A stretch of DNA of 64,000 nt from Palleronia sp. LCG004 (GTDB lineage Bacteria > Pseudomonadota > Alphaproteobacteria > Rhodobacterales > Rhodobacteraceae). The DNA lies in NCBI RefSeq assembly GCF_032931615.1, contig NZ_CP136759.1, forward strand, positions 1,736,001 to 1,800,000, written 5' to 3'. The position numbers were made by a program, and so were the translations under genes. The notes under the pieces are model-generated. The model ran no database searches, was not told the DNA's origin, and saw nothing but the letters and a program-made list of their open reading frames with translations. This document shows positions 8,131 through 15,335 of this stretch, one piece after another. Numbering within the stretch: position 1 is the first letter of the stretch; every line of letters starts with the position of its first letter.

Positions 8131-9552
8131 TCAGAAATCACGGTTGTTGTAGGTTTCGAGCGCCCGTTCGCGCCCTTCCTTGTGGCCGACGATAGGCTCC
8201 GGGTAGTCATCATCCGGCGACATGGGCCAGTTTCGCGGTATTGCCTTGAAGTAGCTCAGTGCATCCGCGTGCGGATTGTCGTGACCCTCGGCGATCCAAC
8301 GATCCGCATAGGCGCGATCTCCATCGAACTTGTCGAGCTGCGTGATCGGATTGAAGATCCGGAAGTAGGGGGTGGCATCCGGACCCGATCCCGCCGCCCA
8401 TTGCCAGCCCATCGAGTTGTTCGCCGGGTCCCAGTCGACCAGACAATCCTCGAACCATTCCTTGCCGATGCGCCAGTGGCACATGAGATGCTTGGTCAGA
8501 TAGCTTGCGACGATCATCCGGGCGCGATTATGCATCCGGCCAGTCACGAACATCTCGCGCATCGCAGCATCGACGAACCGGATGCCGGTGCGGCCCTGCT
8601 TCCACGCCTTGACCTCTGCCAGACGCTCATCCTCGTTCCACGGGAACGCGTTCCAATCCTCGCGCCAATTGTCGGTCAACAGCCTCGGCGTATGATAGAG
8701 GAGATGATAGGCGAAGTCGCGCCAGGCGAGTTCCGAAAGCCATGTCTCTGCCCCCGCTTTGCCGTCCTCCTTCGCGCGCAGTCCTGCATGCCAACAGGCG
8801 CGGGGGGAGATCTCACCGTAGGTCAGATTCTCACTCAAGAGCGACGTCCCCTGACGAGCGGGAATGTCGCGGGCATCCTCGTAACCCTCGACGCCGTCAC
8901 GCATGAACGTGCCGAGCCGTGTTTGTGCCGCATCCTCGCCCACCGTCACGAAATTCCGGACGATCGCCTCGCCTCGATCCATCGCGGCGCCCATCTTCCA
9001 GGCATCGATATCATCGCTGTCGGGCCAGTTCCGCGGAGCCTCGAGACGGGAGGGTGCACTGAGGGGCAACGCGACCTCGCGATCCTTCACGGAACGCCAA
9101 TAGGGCGTGTAGACCTTGTAGTAGTCGCCCTGCTTGGTCTCGACCGTCCACGGCTCGAAAAGGACGTGCCCGGGTAGGCTTCCCGCTTCGTGTCCCTGTC
9201 CCGTCAACGCTGATTTGACCGCCTCGTCACGGCGGATCGAGGGGGGGTCATAGGCACGGGTCCACCAGATCGTCGTTGCCCCCGTTTCCTCGACCAGTCT
9301 CTGCAGGACATTTTCGGCCGTGCCCCGACGCAAGATCAGGCGTGAACCGACGTCCTTCAACCGCTTGGCGAAGCTCTCGACCGCGAGGCCGAGCCGCCAT
9401 TTCGGTGCGGCACCGTGGGTCTCGACGACTTCGTCGTGGATCCAGACCGGGATTATAGGCCGACCGGTCGACACCGCCTTGTCGAGTGCAGGGTGATCGC
9501 TCAGCCGCAGATCTCGGCGGAACCACAGGATGATGGGGCTGTCGTCCGGCAT
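8131..9552 (-). CDS. phrB: Deoxyribodipyrimidine photolyase (cryptochrome/photolyase family)
   Basis: A 473-residue flavoprotein that repairs cyclobutane pyrimidine dimers with blue light. The N-terminal Rossmann antenna domain begins with ILWFRRDLRLSDHPAL. The C-terminal FAD-binding helical domain carries RTGIRFVDAAMREM, GRMHNRARM, WDPANNSMGWQW and FRIFNPITQ. Length and motif order fit class I CPD photolyases. A cryptochrome role is possible, but conservation of the repair-site Trp-rich segment favours photolyase. A terminator of the next gene lies upstream, so it likely has its own promoter. Confidence 0.92.
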   Translation of the reverse strand: MPDDSPIILWFRRDLRLSDHPALDKAVSTGRPIIPVWIHDEVVETHGAAPKWRLGLAVESFAKRLKDVGSRLILRRGTAENVLQRLVEETGATTIWWTRAYDPPSIRRDEAVKSALTGQGHEAGSLPGHVLFEPWTVETKQGDYYKVYTPYWRSVKDREVALPLSAPSRLEAPRNWPDSDDIDAWKMGAAMDRGEAIVRNFVTVGEDAAQTRLGTFMRDGVEGYEDARDIPARQGTSLLSENLTYGEISPRACWHAGLRAKEDGKAGAETWLSELAWRDFAYHLLYHTPRLLTDNWREDWNAFPWNEDERLAEVKAWKQGRTGIRFVDAAMREMFVTGRMHNRARMIVASYLTKHLMCHWRIGKEWFEDCLVDWDPANNSMGWQWAAGSGPDATPYFRIFNPITQLDKFDGDRAYADRWIAEGHDNPHADALSYFKAIPRNWPMSPDDDYPEPIVGHKEGRERALETYNNRDF

Positions 9553-9637
9553 GGGCGCGATCCTCGCTTTTGTGTCCCGGCAAAGCTAGCCCGCCGGTGT
9601 ACCGATCAACCCGCCGTTCTTGCAGAGCCCACCCAAG

Positions 9638-9669
9638 AAAAAGGGGGCACCGGTTTCCCGATGCCCCCT
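9638..9669 (-). terminator. Rho-independent terminator of the BCCT transporter gene
   Basis: Read on the minus strand, an 8-bp stem (AGGGGGCA, 9669-9662, with TGCCCCCT, 9649-9642) encloses a 12-base loop and ends in a run of five Ts (9642-9638). It starts 22 bases after the transporter stop codon. Confidence 0.88.
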
Positions 9670-9691
9670 GTTCAATGTGTGACGCGAAGCG

Positions 9692-11338
9692 TCAGCTCGA
9701 ACGCGGCTCAGATCTCAGGCCTTTGTAGATCGCATAGCAAAGGAACAGCAGCACGAAGGTGAAGAAGATGCCGGTGGCATTCACCATGGCCTGCAATGCC
9801 GTCAGGCCACCACCGATAAGCAACGCGATCGCGACGATTCCTTCGGTCAGGCACCAGAAGATACGCTGCGCCGTCGGTGCTTCGGTCTTGCCGCCCGCGG
9901 TGATCGTGTCAATGACGAGCGATCCGGAATCCGACGACGTGATGAAGAAGACTAGCACCAGAATAATGGCAAGCGTCGAGGCGATCGAAGTGAACGGAAG
10001 CTCACCCAGCATCGAGAAAAGCGCGATCGCATCGTTGTAGCCGTCGATCACGTTATCCTTCACGCCCGAGGTGTCGGGGTGACTGACAACCTGTTCGATC
10101 GCGGTACCGCCGAATACAGCCATCCAGAAGACCGAAACGAGACTCGGGATCAGGATGACGCAGGTGATGAACTCGCGCACGGACCGTCCGCGGCTTACAC
10201 GCGCAATGAACATTCCGACGAAGGGTGACCAACTGATCCACCACGCCCAGTAGAACGAGGTCCAGCCTTCGCGGTAGCTGTCGTCGGTCCGACCGAACGG
10301 GTTGGAGAGCGGCACGATGTCCGTCACGTAGGTGCTGAGCCCACCCCAGAAATCGCGCAGGATCACGAGCGAGGGTCCGGCGACGAAGACGAACAGGACG
10401 AGCAGGAACGCGAAGAACATGTTGATGTTCGACAGGACGCGCACACCGCCATCGACGCCCCGGATGACCGAGATCAGTGCGATCAGCGTCACGCCCATAA
10501 TGATGATCACCTGCGTGTTGATCGTCTGCGGAATACCGTAGACGTATTCGAGCCCCGCACTTGCCTGTTGCGCCCCGAGTCCCAGCGACGTCGCAAGCCC
10601 GAACAGCGTCGCAAACACCGCGATGATGTCGATCGCGTGCCCCGGCCAACCCCAGACCCTGTCGCCCAGAAGCGGATAGAAACACGACCGGATCGAAAGC
10701 GGCAGCTGCTTGTTGTAGGTGAAGAGCGCCAGCGCCAGTGCCACCACTGCATAGATCGACCACGGGTGTAGCGCCCAGTGATAGATTGTTGCGGCAAGTC
10801 CATGATCGCGTGCTTCGCGGATCAGTGCTTCGTTCAGTTCGCCATTCTCACCGAACGGACCTTGAAGACCGAGCGGGTTGGAAACCTGCATGTGATAGAC
10901 CGGCTCCAGCACGCCGAAGAACATGAGCCCGATGCCCATGCCGGCCGCAAACAGCATCGCGAACCAGGAAAGATACGTGAAATCCGGTACGGCATCCGCT
11001 CCGCCGAGCCGCACGCGCCCAAGAGGCGTGAAGATCAGGATCAGGCAGAAGAGAACGAAGATGTTGCCCGCAAGCAGGAAGAACCAATCGAAAGTCGTCG
11101 TGACAAAATTGAAAAGCCAATTGAACGCAGCGCTTGCCTGATCCTGGAAGATCAGCGTCAGCAGCACGAACCCGATGATCGTCAGCGCCGAGACACCGAA
11201 AACCGGATTGTGAACGTCGAACTTGAGTGGTCCAATCCCGCCTTGGACGTTGTCTTGTCCGACATCGTAGTCGGTATTGATGACATTAACCTCTCCATCC
11301 GGCGCGGGGATGTCGAGGTTGGCGGATTCGTCGGTCAT
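9692..11338 (-). CDS. BCCT family transporter (betaine/choline/carnitine type)
   Basis: A 548-residue inner-membrane carrier with about 12 hydrophobic helices. The glycine-rich GMGIGLMFFGVLEP segment and the signature WTSFYWAWWISWSPFVG...RVSRGRSVREF are typical of BCCT carriers that import glycine betaine, choline, carnitine or DMSP with Na+ or H+. The GMGIG variant with Met and a long N-terminal tail resemble BetT/BetP. Start 11338 follows a strong GGAGGGGG site. Monocistronic, with its own terminator and a 7-bp inverted repeat 53 bases upstream. The DMSP or betaine substrate is inference. Confidence 0.9.
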   Translation of the reverse strand: MTDESANLDIPAPDGEVNVINTDYDVGQDNVQGGIGPLKFDVHNPVFGVSALTIIGFVLLTLIFQDQASAAFNWLFNFVTTTFDWFFLLAGNIFVLFCLILIFTPLGRVRLGGADAVPDFTYLSWFAMLFAAGMGIGLMFFGVLEPVYHMQVSNPLGLQGPFGENGELNEALIREARDHGLAATIYHWALHPWSIYAVVALALALFTYNKQLPLSIRSCFYPLLGDRVWGWPGHAIDIIAVFATLFGLATSLGLGAQQASAGLEYVYGIPQTINTQVIIIMGVTLIALISVIRGVDGGVRVLSNINMFFAFLLVLFVFVAGPSLVILRDFWGGLSTYVTDIVPLSNPFGRTDDSYREGWTSFYWAWWISWSPFVGMFIARVSRGRSVREFITCVILIPSLVSVFWMAVFGGTAIEQVVSHPDTSGVKDNVIDGYNDAIALFSMLGELPFTSIASTLAIILVLVFFITSSDSGSLVIDTITAGGKTEAPTAQRIFWCLTEGIVAIALLIGGGLTALQAMVNATGIFFTFVLLFLCYAIYKGLRSEPRSS

Positions 11339-11390
11339 GTTGCGTTTCCCCCTCCTTTGGTTGTTTCTACGATACGACCAAAAGCACACA

Positions 11391-11409
11391 GATCCACTGC
11401 ATGTGGATC
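11391..11409. promoter_or_regulatory. Inverted repeat upstream of the BCCT transporter
   Basis: GATCCAC and GTGGATC (7-bp exact arms) separated by TGCAT, centred about 62 bases before the transporter start. Position and size fit an operator, but no regulator gene is adjacent. Confidence 0.4.
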
Positions 11410-11701
11410 GTGAAGCACTGCGCCCTCAGCCGTTTTGCGATGACGGACCCTAACATGTCCGACCGAATGATCCACCTGAACGACCGACAAAAGTCCCAGT
11501 TTCTTCGATTTACACCCAGAGAAAGCGGCTCTCGCGCAATATCGGCAGACTTTCATCGTCAGAAATGTGCTGTCTGGGGAGCATTCTTGCTTGCCCATTC
11601 TCCATCGACCGAGCTCACCGGTCAGCCTTCTTCCCAGATAACATATCCCTCGCTGCACTGACTCCCCGGCGAGAAACTTGAAGCCGCAACGCCCAAACCG
11701 C
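11410..11701. other. Intergenic stretch without a recognised gene
   Basis: About 290 bases between the transporter's upstream repeat and the ssrA promoter. Short open frames exist on both strands, but they have no ribosome site or recognisable content. It presumably holds the transporter promoter (minus) and sequences upstream of ssrA. Confidence 0.5.
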
Positions 11702-11730
11702 TTGAAATTGTCAGCGAAGCACGCCAAATC
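11702..11730 (+). promoter_or_regulatory. Probable sigma-70 promoter of ssrA
   Basis: CTTGAAA (-35, TTGAAA at 11702-11707) and CAAATC (-10, 11725-11730) are separated by 17 bases. Initiation about 7 bases downstream would fall at the 5' hairpin of the tmRNA acceptor piece. The -10 is weak. Confidence 0.5.
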
Positions 11731-11736
11731 TTGAGC

Positions 11737-12045
11737 TGTGTCTTCGGACACTATGGACATAAACGCGCTCGTAATAAGCGGTTCGGACCCGGGGGCGGTA
11801 CCCGGCGGCTCCACCAAACATCCCATCGTTGGGGATCATGGGGCCGAAATAGGATCGACGGACGTCTAAAGGGGTTGCTTTGTCTCGGTGAGGTACCACC
11901 GTTATCGGTCCGGAAAAGTACAATTGCCAACGACAATCGTGCTCCGGTCGCTGTCGCAGCCTAAGCTGTGACAAGACCGAAATCTAAGCCCTTGCGCCTA
12001 GCAGCGTAAGGCGGGGTTCGCAGGCACCTGGCAACAGAAGCCTGC
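11737..12045 (+). ncRNA. ssrA: Circularly permuted two-piece tmRNA (alpha-proteobacterial type)
   Basis: Rescues stalled ribosomes and tags their products for proteolysis. The gene order is permuted: the acceptor piece comes first and ends in CGGCTCC-ACCA (11806-11816). A 23-base intervening hairpin (11817-11839) follows, then the coding piece starting GGGGCCG (11840-11846) and GGATCGACG. The two 7-base strands pair, with G3:U70, the alanine identity element. A T-arm-like CCGGG/CCCGG hairpin precedes the acceptor strand, and a UUCG hairpin (11738-11751) lies at the proposed 5' end. The tag frame is at 11926-11964 and a hairpin GCAGGC/GCCTGC (12020-12045) ends the coding piece. The outer ends are approximate. 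Confidence 0.92.
11926..11964 (+). other. tmRNA tag-peptide reading frame (ANDNRAPVAVAA, TAA)
   Basis: The resume codon is GCC at 11926 and the stop is TAA at 11962-11964. The 12-residue tag begins AND, the SspB-alpha recognition type, and ends VAA, where ClpX normally binds. The stop lies inside the coding piece just before its 3' hairpins. Confidence 0.92.
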
Positions 12046-12148
12046 ATCTTCCCTTCCATCTCGCAGTTATTCGACCGCCTCTGAATCGTAAACGTTTCGG
12101 TAATCATGACACGTTAAGCAATCCCCGGTTGCATTCGATGGGGATGAT

Positions 12149-12574
12149 ATGTGCCATTCGAGTATCCTGCGGGACTTCTATACGACGATCTGGGAGCAGG
12201 GCAGGATCGATGAGCTCGACCGCTTCTTTACGGAGGACATCCGCGCCGACGGGTGGTTTCCGGGCATGCCCGTGGGCTCTGCGGATTTCGCCGTCCTGGT
12301 TCTGACGATCCGTTCGATGGTGACCGATATCAGGTTCACCATCGAAAGGACTGTAACTCAGGACGACTGGATCTCCGCCTATATCCGGGTCGATTGCTTC
12401 TGCGGGAGACGAGGTGTGGAGCTGCGGATAACCGGACAGCTCATGGCTCGCTTCGAGGGGAATCGAATGGCCGAAGCGTATAACCACATGGACATGATCA
12501 CATATTTCGTCCAACTCGGATTGCTGCCGGACGACATCACCTTCCGGATGCTGAACGGATGCGAAGCCGCTTAG
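12149..12574 (+). CDS. SnoaL-like / NTF2-fold protein (ester cyclase-like)
   Basis: A 141-residue single-domain protein. It begins with an FYTTIWEQGRIDELDRFFTEDI helix-turn typical of SnoaL-like and ester-cyclase NTF2 folds, and continues with alternating strands and a closing helix. The family binds small hydrophobic ligands or acts as cyclase/isomerase; no catalytic assignment is possible here. It lies between ssrA and sspB with its own ribosome site (GGGGATGAT). A functional connection with trans-translation is not supported by content. Confidence 0.75.
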   Translation: MCHSSILRDFYTTIWEQGRIDELDRFFTEDIRADGWFPGMPVGSADFAVLVLTIRSMVTDIRFTIERTVTQDDWISAYIRVDCFCGRRGVELRITGQLMARFEGNRMAEAYNHMDMITYFVQLGLLPDDITFRMLNGCEAA

Positions 12575-12673
12575 GCCATTCCGCTCTGTCTACGCAATGA
12601 ACTAGAACGCAATTCCGGCCCTTTCATTCGGAACCGAATCCCGTATGGTCGGATGAGATGAAAGGGGTGCGCC

Positions 12674-13147
12674 ATGACGACGAGTATCGATTACGGAAAC
12701 CTGATGCACGCGGCGATGCGCGGCCTCATCCGTCGCGTACTCGAAGACGTCGCACAGCGCGGATTGCCCGGAGAGCATCACTTCTTCATCACGTTCGATA
12801 CCATGCATCCCGATGTCGAGATCGCCGACTGGTTGTCCGATCGCTATCCCGGCGAGATGACGGTAGTGATGCAGCACTGGTTCGACGGCCTTGATGTCGG
12901 TGAAGACGGTTTTGCGGTAACGCTCAATTTCGGTGAACGTCCCGAGCCGCTTTACATCCCCTACGACGCAATCCGTACATTCGTGGATCCGTCGGTAGAG
13001 TTCGGCCTTCGCTTCGAAACTCAGGAGAACGAGCGCGCCGATGACGTCAGCGCCGCCGACATGGTCGAAATCGACGATGAGGATGATTCTGCCGCCGGAA
13101 AGAAGGGTGAAGGTGAGGTCGTCAGCCTCGACGCTTTCCGCAAGTAG
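12674..13147 (+). CDS. sspB: ClpXP protease specificity-enhancing factor SspB (alpha type)
   Basis: A 157-residue adaptor that delivers ssrA-tagged proteins to ClpXP. The N-terminal substrate-binding domain (about 1-115) contains [20 protein letters not shown] and a [21 protein letters not shown] segment diagnostic of alphaproteobacterial SspB. An acidic flexible linker (about 125-148) leads to a C-terminal ClpX-binding tail ending VVSLDAFRK. The start has a clear AAAGGGG site. It lies 0.6 kb from the tmRNA gene whose tag it should recognise, and 83 bp before fumC. Confidence 0.93.
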   Translation: MTTSIDYGNLMHAAMRGLIRRVLEDVAQRGLPGEHHFFITFDTMHPDVEIADWLSDRYPGEMTVVMQHWFDGLDVGEDGFAVTLNFGERPEPLYIPYDAIRTFVDPSVEFGLRFETQENERADDVSAADMVEIDDEDDSAAGKKGEGEVVSLDAFRK

Positions 13148-13230
13148 CGCCCTTCGGTCTCGCACGGGATTGTCCGCAGACCCCGATGCGCGCTATGCCT
13201 CGCAGCGAACCATCGCCCGAGGAAGACAAG

Positions 13231-14622
13231 ATGACCGAGACCCGCACCGAAACCGACAGCTTCGGACCGCTCGAAGTCCCCGCGGACAAGTACTGGGGCG
13301 CGCAGACACAGCGCTCGCTCATGAATTTTCCCATCGGTTGGGAACGGCAGCCGATTGCAATCGTCCGCGCGCTTGGCGTCATCAAGCAGGCTTGCGCCGT
13401 GGCGAACAAGGCCGGGGGCAAGCTGGACGATCGGTTGGCTGACGCCATCGTCGAAGCCGCCTCCGAAGTCGTCGCAGGCAAGTGGGACGATCACTTCCCA
13501 CTCGTCGTCTGGCAGACCGGGTCCGGCACGCAATCGAACATGAATGCCAACGAGGTCATTGCCAATCGTGCGATCGAGATCCTCGGGGGTCAGATCGGAT
13601 CCAAGGATCCTGTCCATCCGAACGACCACTGCAATATGGGTCAGTCGTCGAACGACACCTTCCCGACCGCGATGCACATCGCAGCTGCGACCACCGTCCG
13701 CGACGTCCTTCTTCCGGGTCTCGAAAAGCTGCACGCGGCACTCGATGCCAAATCGAAAGACTGGGCCGATATCATCAAGATCGGCCGTACGCACACGATG
13801 GATGCGACCCCCCTGACCCTCGGTCAGGAATTCTCGGGCTATGCTCATCAGATTGCCACTGGAATTGAACGGGTAAAGGGCGTTCTGCCGCGCCTTTATC
13901 AACTCGCACAAGGCGGAACTGCGGTCGGAACCGGCCTGAACTCGCCCAAGGGTTGGGGCGAGGATGTCGCGGGCCATATGGCCGAGATCACCGGACTGCC
14001 CTTCGTCACGGCACCCAATAAATTCGAAGCGCTTGCCGCGCATGACACACTTGTCGAGCTTTCGGGCGTCCTGAAGACACTTGCGGCCTCGATCTATAAG
14101 ATCGCAAGCGATATCCGCCTGCTCGGATCTGGTCCGCGTTGCGGCCTTGGCGAGTTGATGCTGCCCGAAAACGAACCCGGCAGCTCAATCATGCCCGGAA
14201 AGGTGAACCCGACCCAGGTCGAGGCCATCACGCAGGTGTGCGCCCATGTCATGGGCAACGATGCAGCCGTTGGCTTTGCCGGTTCGCAAGGACAATTCGA
14301 ACTCAATGTGATGAAGCCGATGATGGCCTACAATGTGCTTCAGAGCTTGCAGCTTCTGGGCGATGCTTGCGTGGCTTTCACCGACAATTGCGTTGCAGGG
14401 ATCGAGGCCGACGAGGATCGGATCGGCACATTGATGCACCAGTCGCTGATGCTCGTCACCGCCCTTGCGCCCGAAATCGGCTACGACAACGCGACCAAGG
14501 TCGCCAAGACGGCCCACAAGAACCGCACGACCTTGCGCGAAGAGGCGATCAATCTCGGTTTCGTCGATGCCGAGACCTTTGATCGCGTCGTGCGCCCCGA
14601 AGACATGATCGGCCCGAAATGA
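13231..14622 (+). CDS. fumC: Fumarate hydratase, class II
   Basis: A 463-residue TCA-cycle enzyme interconverting fumarate and malate, without an Fe-S cluster. The superfamily signature [11 protein letters not shown] is at 317-327; the catalytic region includes [14 protein letters not shown] (96-109), [11 protein letters not shown] (139-149) and H188 in [10 protein letters not shown]. Length matches FumC. The start at 13231 follows GAGGAAG; an in-frame Met 15 codons earlier has no good site. It is translationally coupled to the DUF4169 gene by ATGA. Confidence 0.96.
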   Translation: MTETRTETDSFGPLEVPADKYWGAQTQRSLMNFPIGWERQPIAIVRALGVIKQACAVANKAGGKLDDRLADAIVEAASEVVAGKWDDHFPLVVWQTGSGTQSNMNANEVIANRAIEILGGQIGSKDPVHPNDHCNMGQSSNDTFPTAMHIAAATTVRDVLLPGLEKLHAALDAKSKDWADIIKIGRTHTMDATPLTLGQEFSGYAHQIATGIERVKGVLPRLYQLAQGGTAVGTGLNSPKGWGEDVAGHMAEITGLPFVTAPNKFEALAAHDTLVELSGVLKTLAASIYKIASDIRLLGSGPRCGLGELMLPENEPGSSIMPGKVNPTQVEAITQVCAHVMGNDAAVGFAGSQGQFELNVMKPMMAYNVLQSLQLLGDACVAFTDNCVAGIEADEDRIGTLMHQSLMLVTALAPEIGYDNATKVAKTAHKNRTTLREEAINLGFVDAETFDRVVRPEDMIGPK

Positions 14623-14804
14623 ACGATCGACCGATCAATCTGAACCGCGCGCGCAAGGAGCGTGATCGGGAACGCGAAAAGACGCGTGCGGACGAGAACG
14701 CGATCATTCACGGTCGAACCAAATCCGAGCGCATGGCCGAAGCCATGCGCTCGGAGAAAGCACGCGCCCATCTCGATGCGCATCGCTTTTCGGACGAGGA
14801 TTGA
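14619..14804 (+). CDS. DUF4169 family small basic protein
   Basis: A 61-residue highly charged protein ([14 protein letters not shown]...) predicted to be mostly helical. Function is unknown. The family is typically found between fumC and a ribbon-helix-helix gene in Rhodobacteraceae, as here. The ATG overlaps the fumC stop (ATGA) and its stop overlaps the next TTG start, so the three genes are coupled. Confidence 0.85.
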   Translation: MNDRPINLNRARKERDREREKTRADENAIIHGRTKSERMAEAMRSEKARAHLDAHRFSDED

Positions 14805-15025
14805 GCGGCCCTCCGCGAAAGCACTCCCTGTCACTCAGGGGGCATCGCACCTCTGTTTCGCTTGAGGACGAGTTCTGGCTGGCTTTCCGCGATATCGCGA
14901 CGGCAGACGGCCGTCCGATCAACGATCTCGCAGCCGAGATCGATGCCGCGCGTGACCCGCGTACGGGTCTCGCGTCGGCTATCCGCGTGTTCGTACTGAA
15001 CCGCCTGCGACGGGATGTAGGGTGA
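14801..15025 (+). CDS. Ribbon-helix-helix domain protein
   Basis: A 74-residue protein with the RHH layout: strand RTSVSLEDEFW (about 16-26), helix FWLAFRDIATADG, turn, helix PINDLAAEIDAA. Its TTG start at 14801 overlaps the DUF4169 stop in TTGA. RHH proteins of this size bind DNA as dimers and often autoregulate, though this family also occurs as a conserved fumC-associated protein of unknown target. Confidence 0.82.
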   Translation: MSGPPRKHSLSLRGHRTSVSLEDEFWLAFRDIATADGRPINDLAAEIDAARDPRTGLASAIRVFVLNRLRRDVG

Positions 15026-15052
15026 AGGTGTTTCCAGCGCGAAGCATTCGAG

Positions 15053-15289
15053 ATGTTTGAAATGGATTTCGACGACGATGTCGACGCCAGGGGCCTGCTC
15101 TGCCCCCTCCCCGTCCTGAAGCTGCGAAAGCGCCTCTCTGGCCTTGGCCAAGGAACCATTCTGCGTCTTCTGGCAGACGATCCCGCCGCTGCAGTCGATG
15201 TTCCACACTTCTGTGCCGAAGCAGGACACGAACTTCTCGGTCAATCCGAAACGGATGATGTCCAGATCTATTACGTGAGAAAGAGATAA
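15053..15289 (+). CDS. TusA-family sulfurtransferase
   Basis: A 78-residue protein carrying the CPxP motif in DARGLLCPLPVLKLRKRL, where the Cys carries a persulfide. TusA homologues relay sulfur in tRNA 2-thiouridine synthesis, molybdenum cofactor assembly or sulfur oxidation; the pathway here is not indicated. A second in-frame ATG at 15062 is possible. It is the last plus-strand gene before a hairpin shared with the convergent rne gene. Confidence 0.88.
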   Translation: MFEMDFDDDVDARGLLCPLPVLKLRKRLSGLGQGTILRLLADDPAAAVDVPHFCAEAGHELLGQSETDDVQIYYVRKR

Positions 15290-15298
15290 CGACACGAA

Positions 15299-15324
15299 AT
15301 GCGCCGGCCAATGGGCCGGCGCAT
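15299..15324. terminator. Bidirectional hairpin between tusA-like and rne
   Basis: An 11-bp perfect stem (ATGCGCCGGCC, 15299-15309, with GGCCGGCGCAT, 15314-15324) has an AATG loop and sits in the 46-bp gap between two convergent genes. There is no strong T-run on either side, so termination may be partial or the hairpin may protect 3' ends. Confidence 0.65.
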
Positions 15325-15335
15325 GTATTGGGATA

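Noticed and set aside
11335..11826. A 163-codon minus-strand frame next to the BCCT gene
   Set aside because: It is antisense to the tmRNA acceptor piece and the region upstream; composition follows the RNA structure, not a protein.
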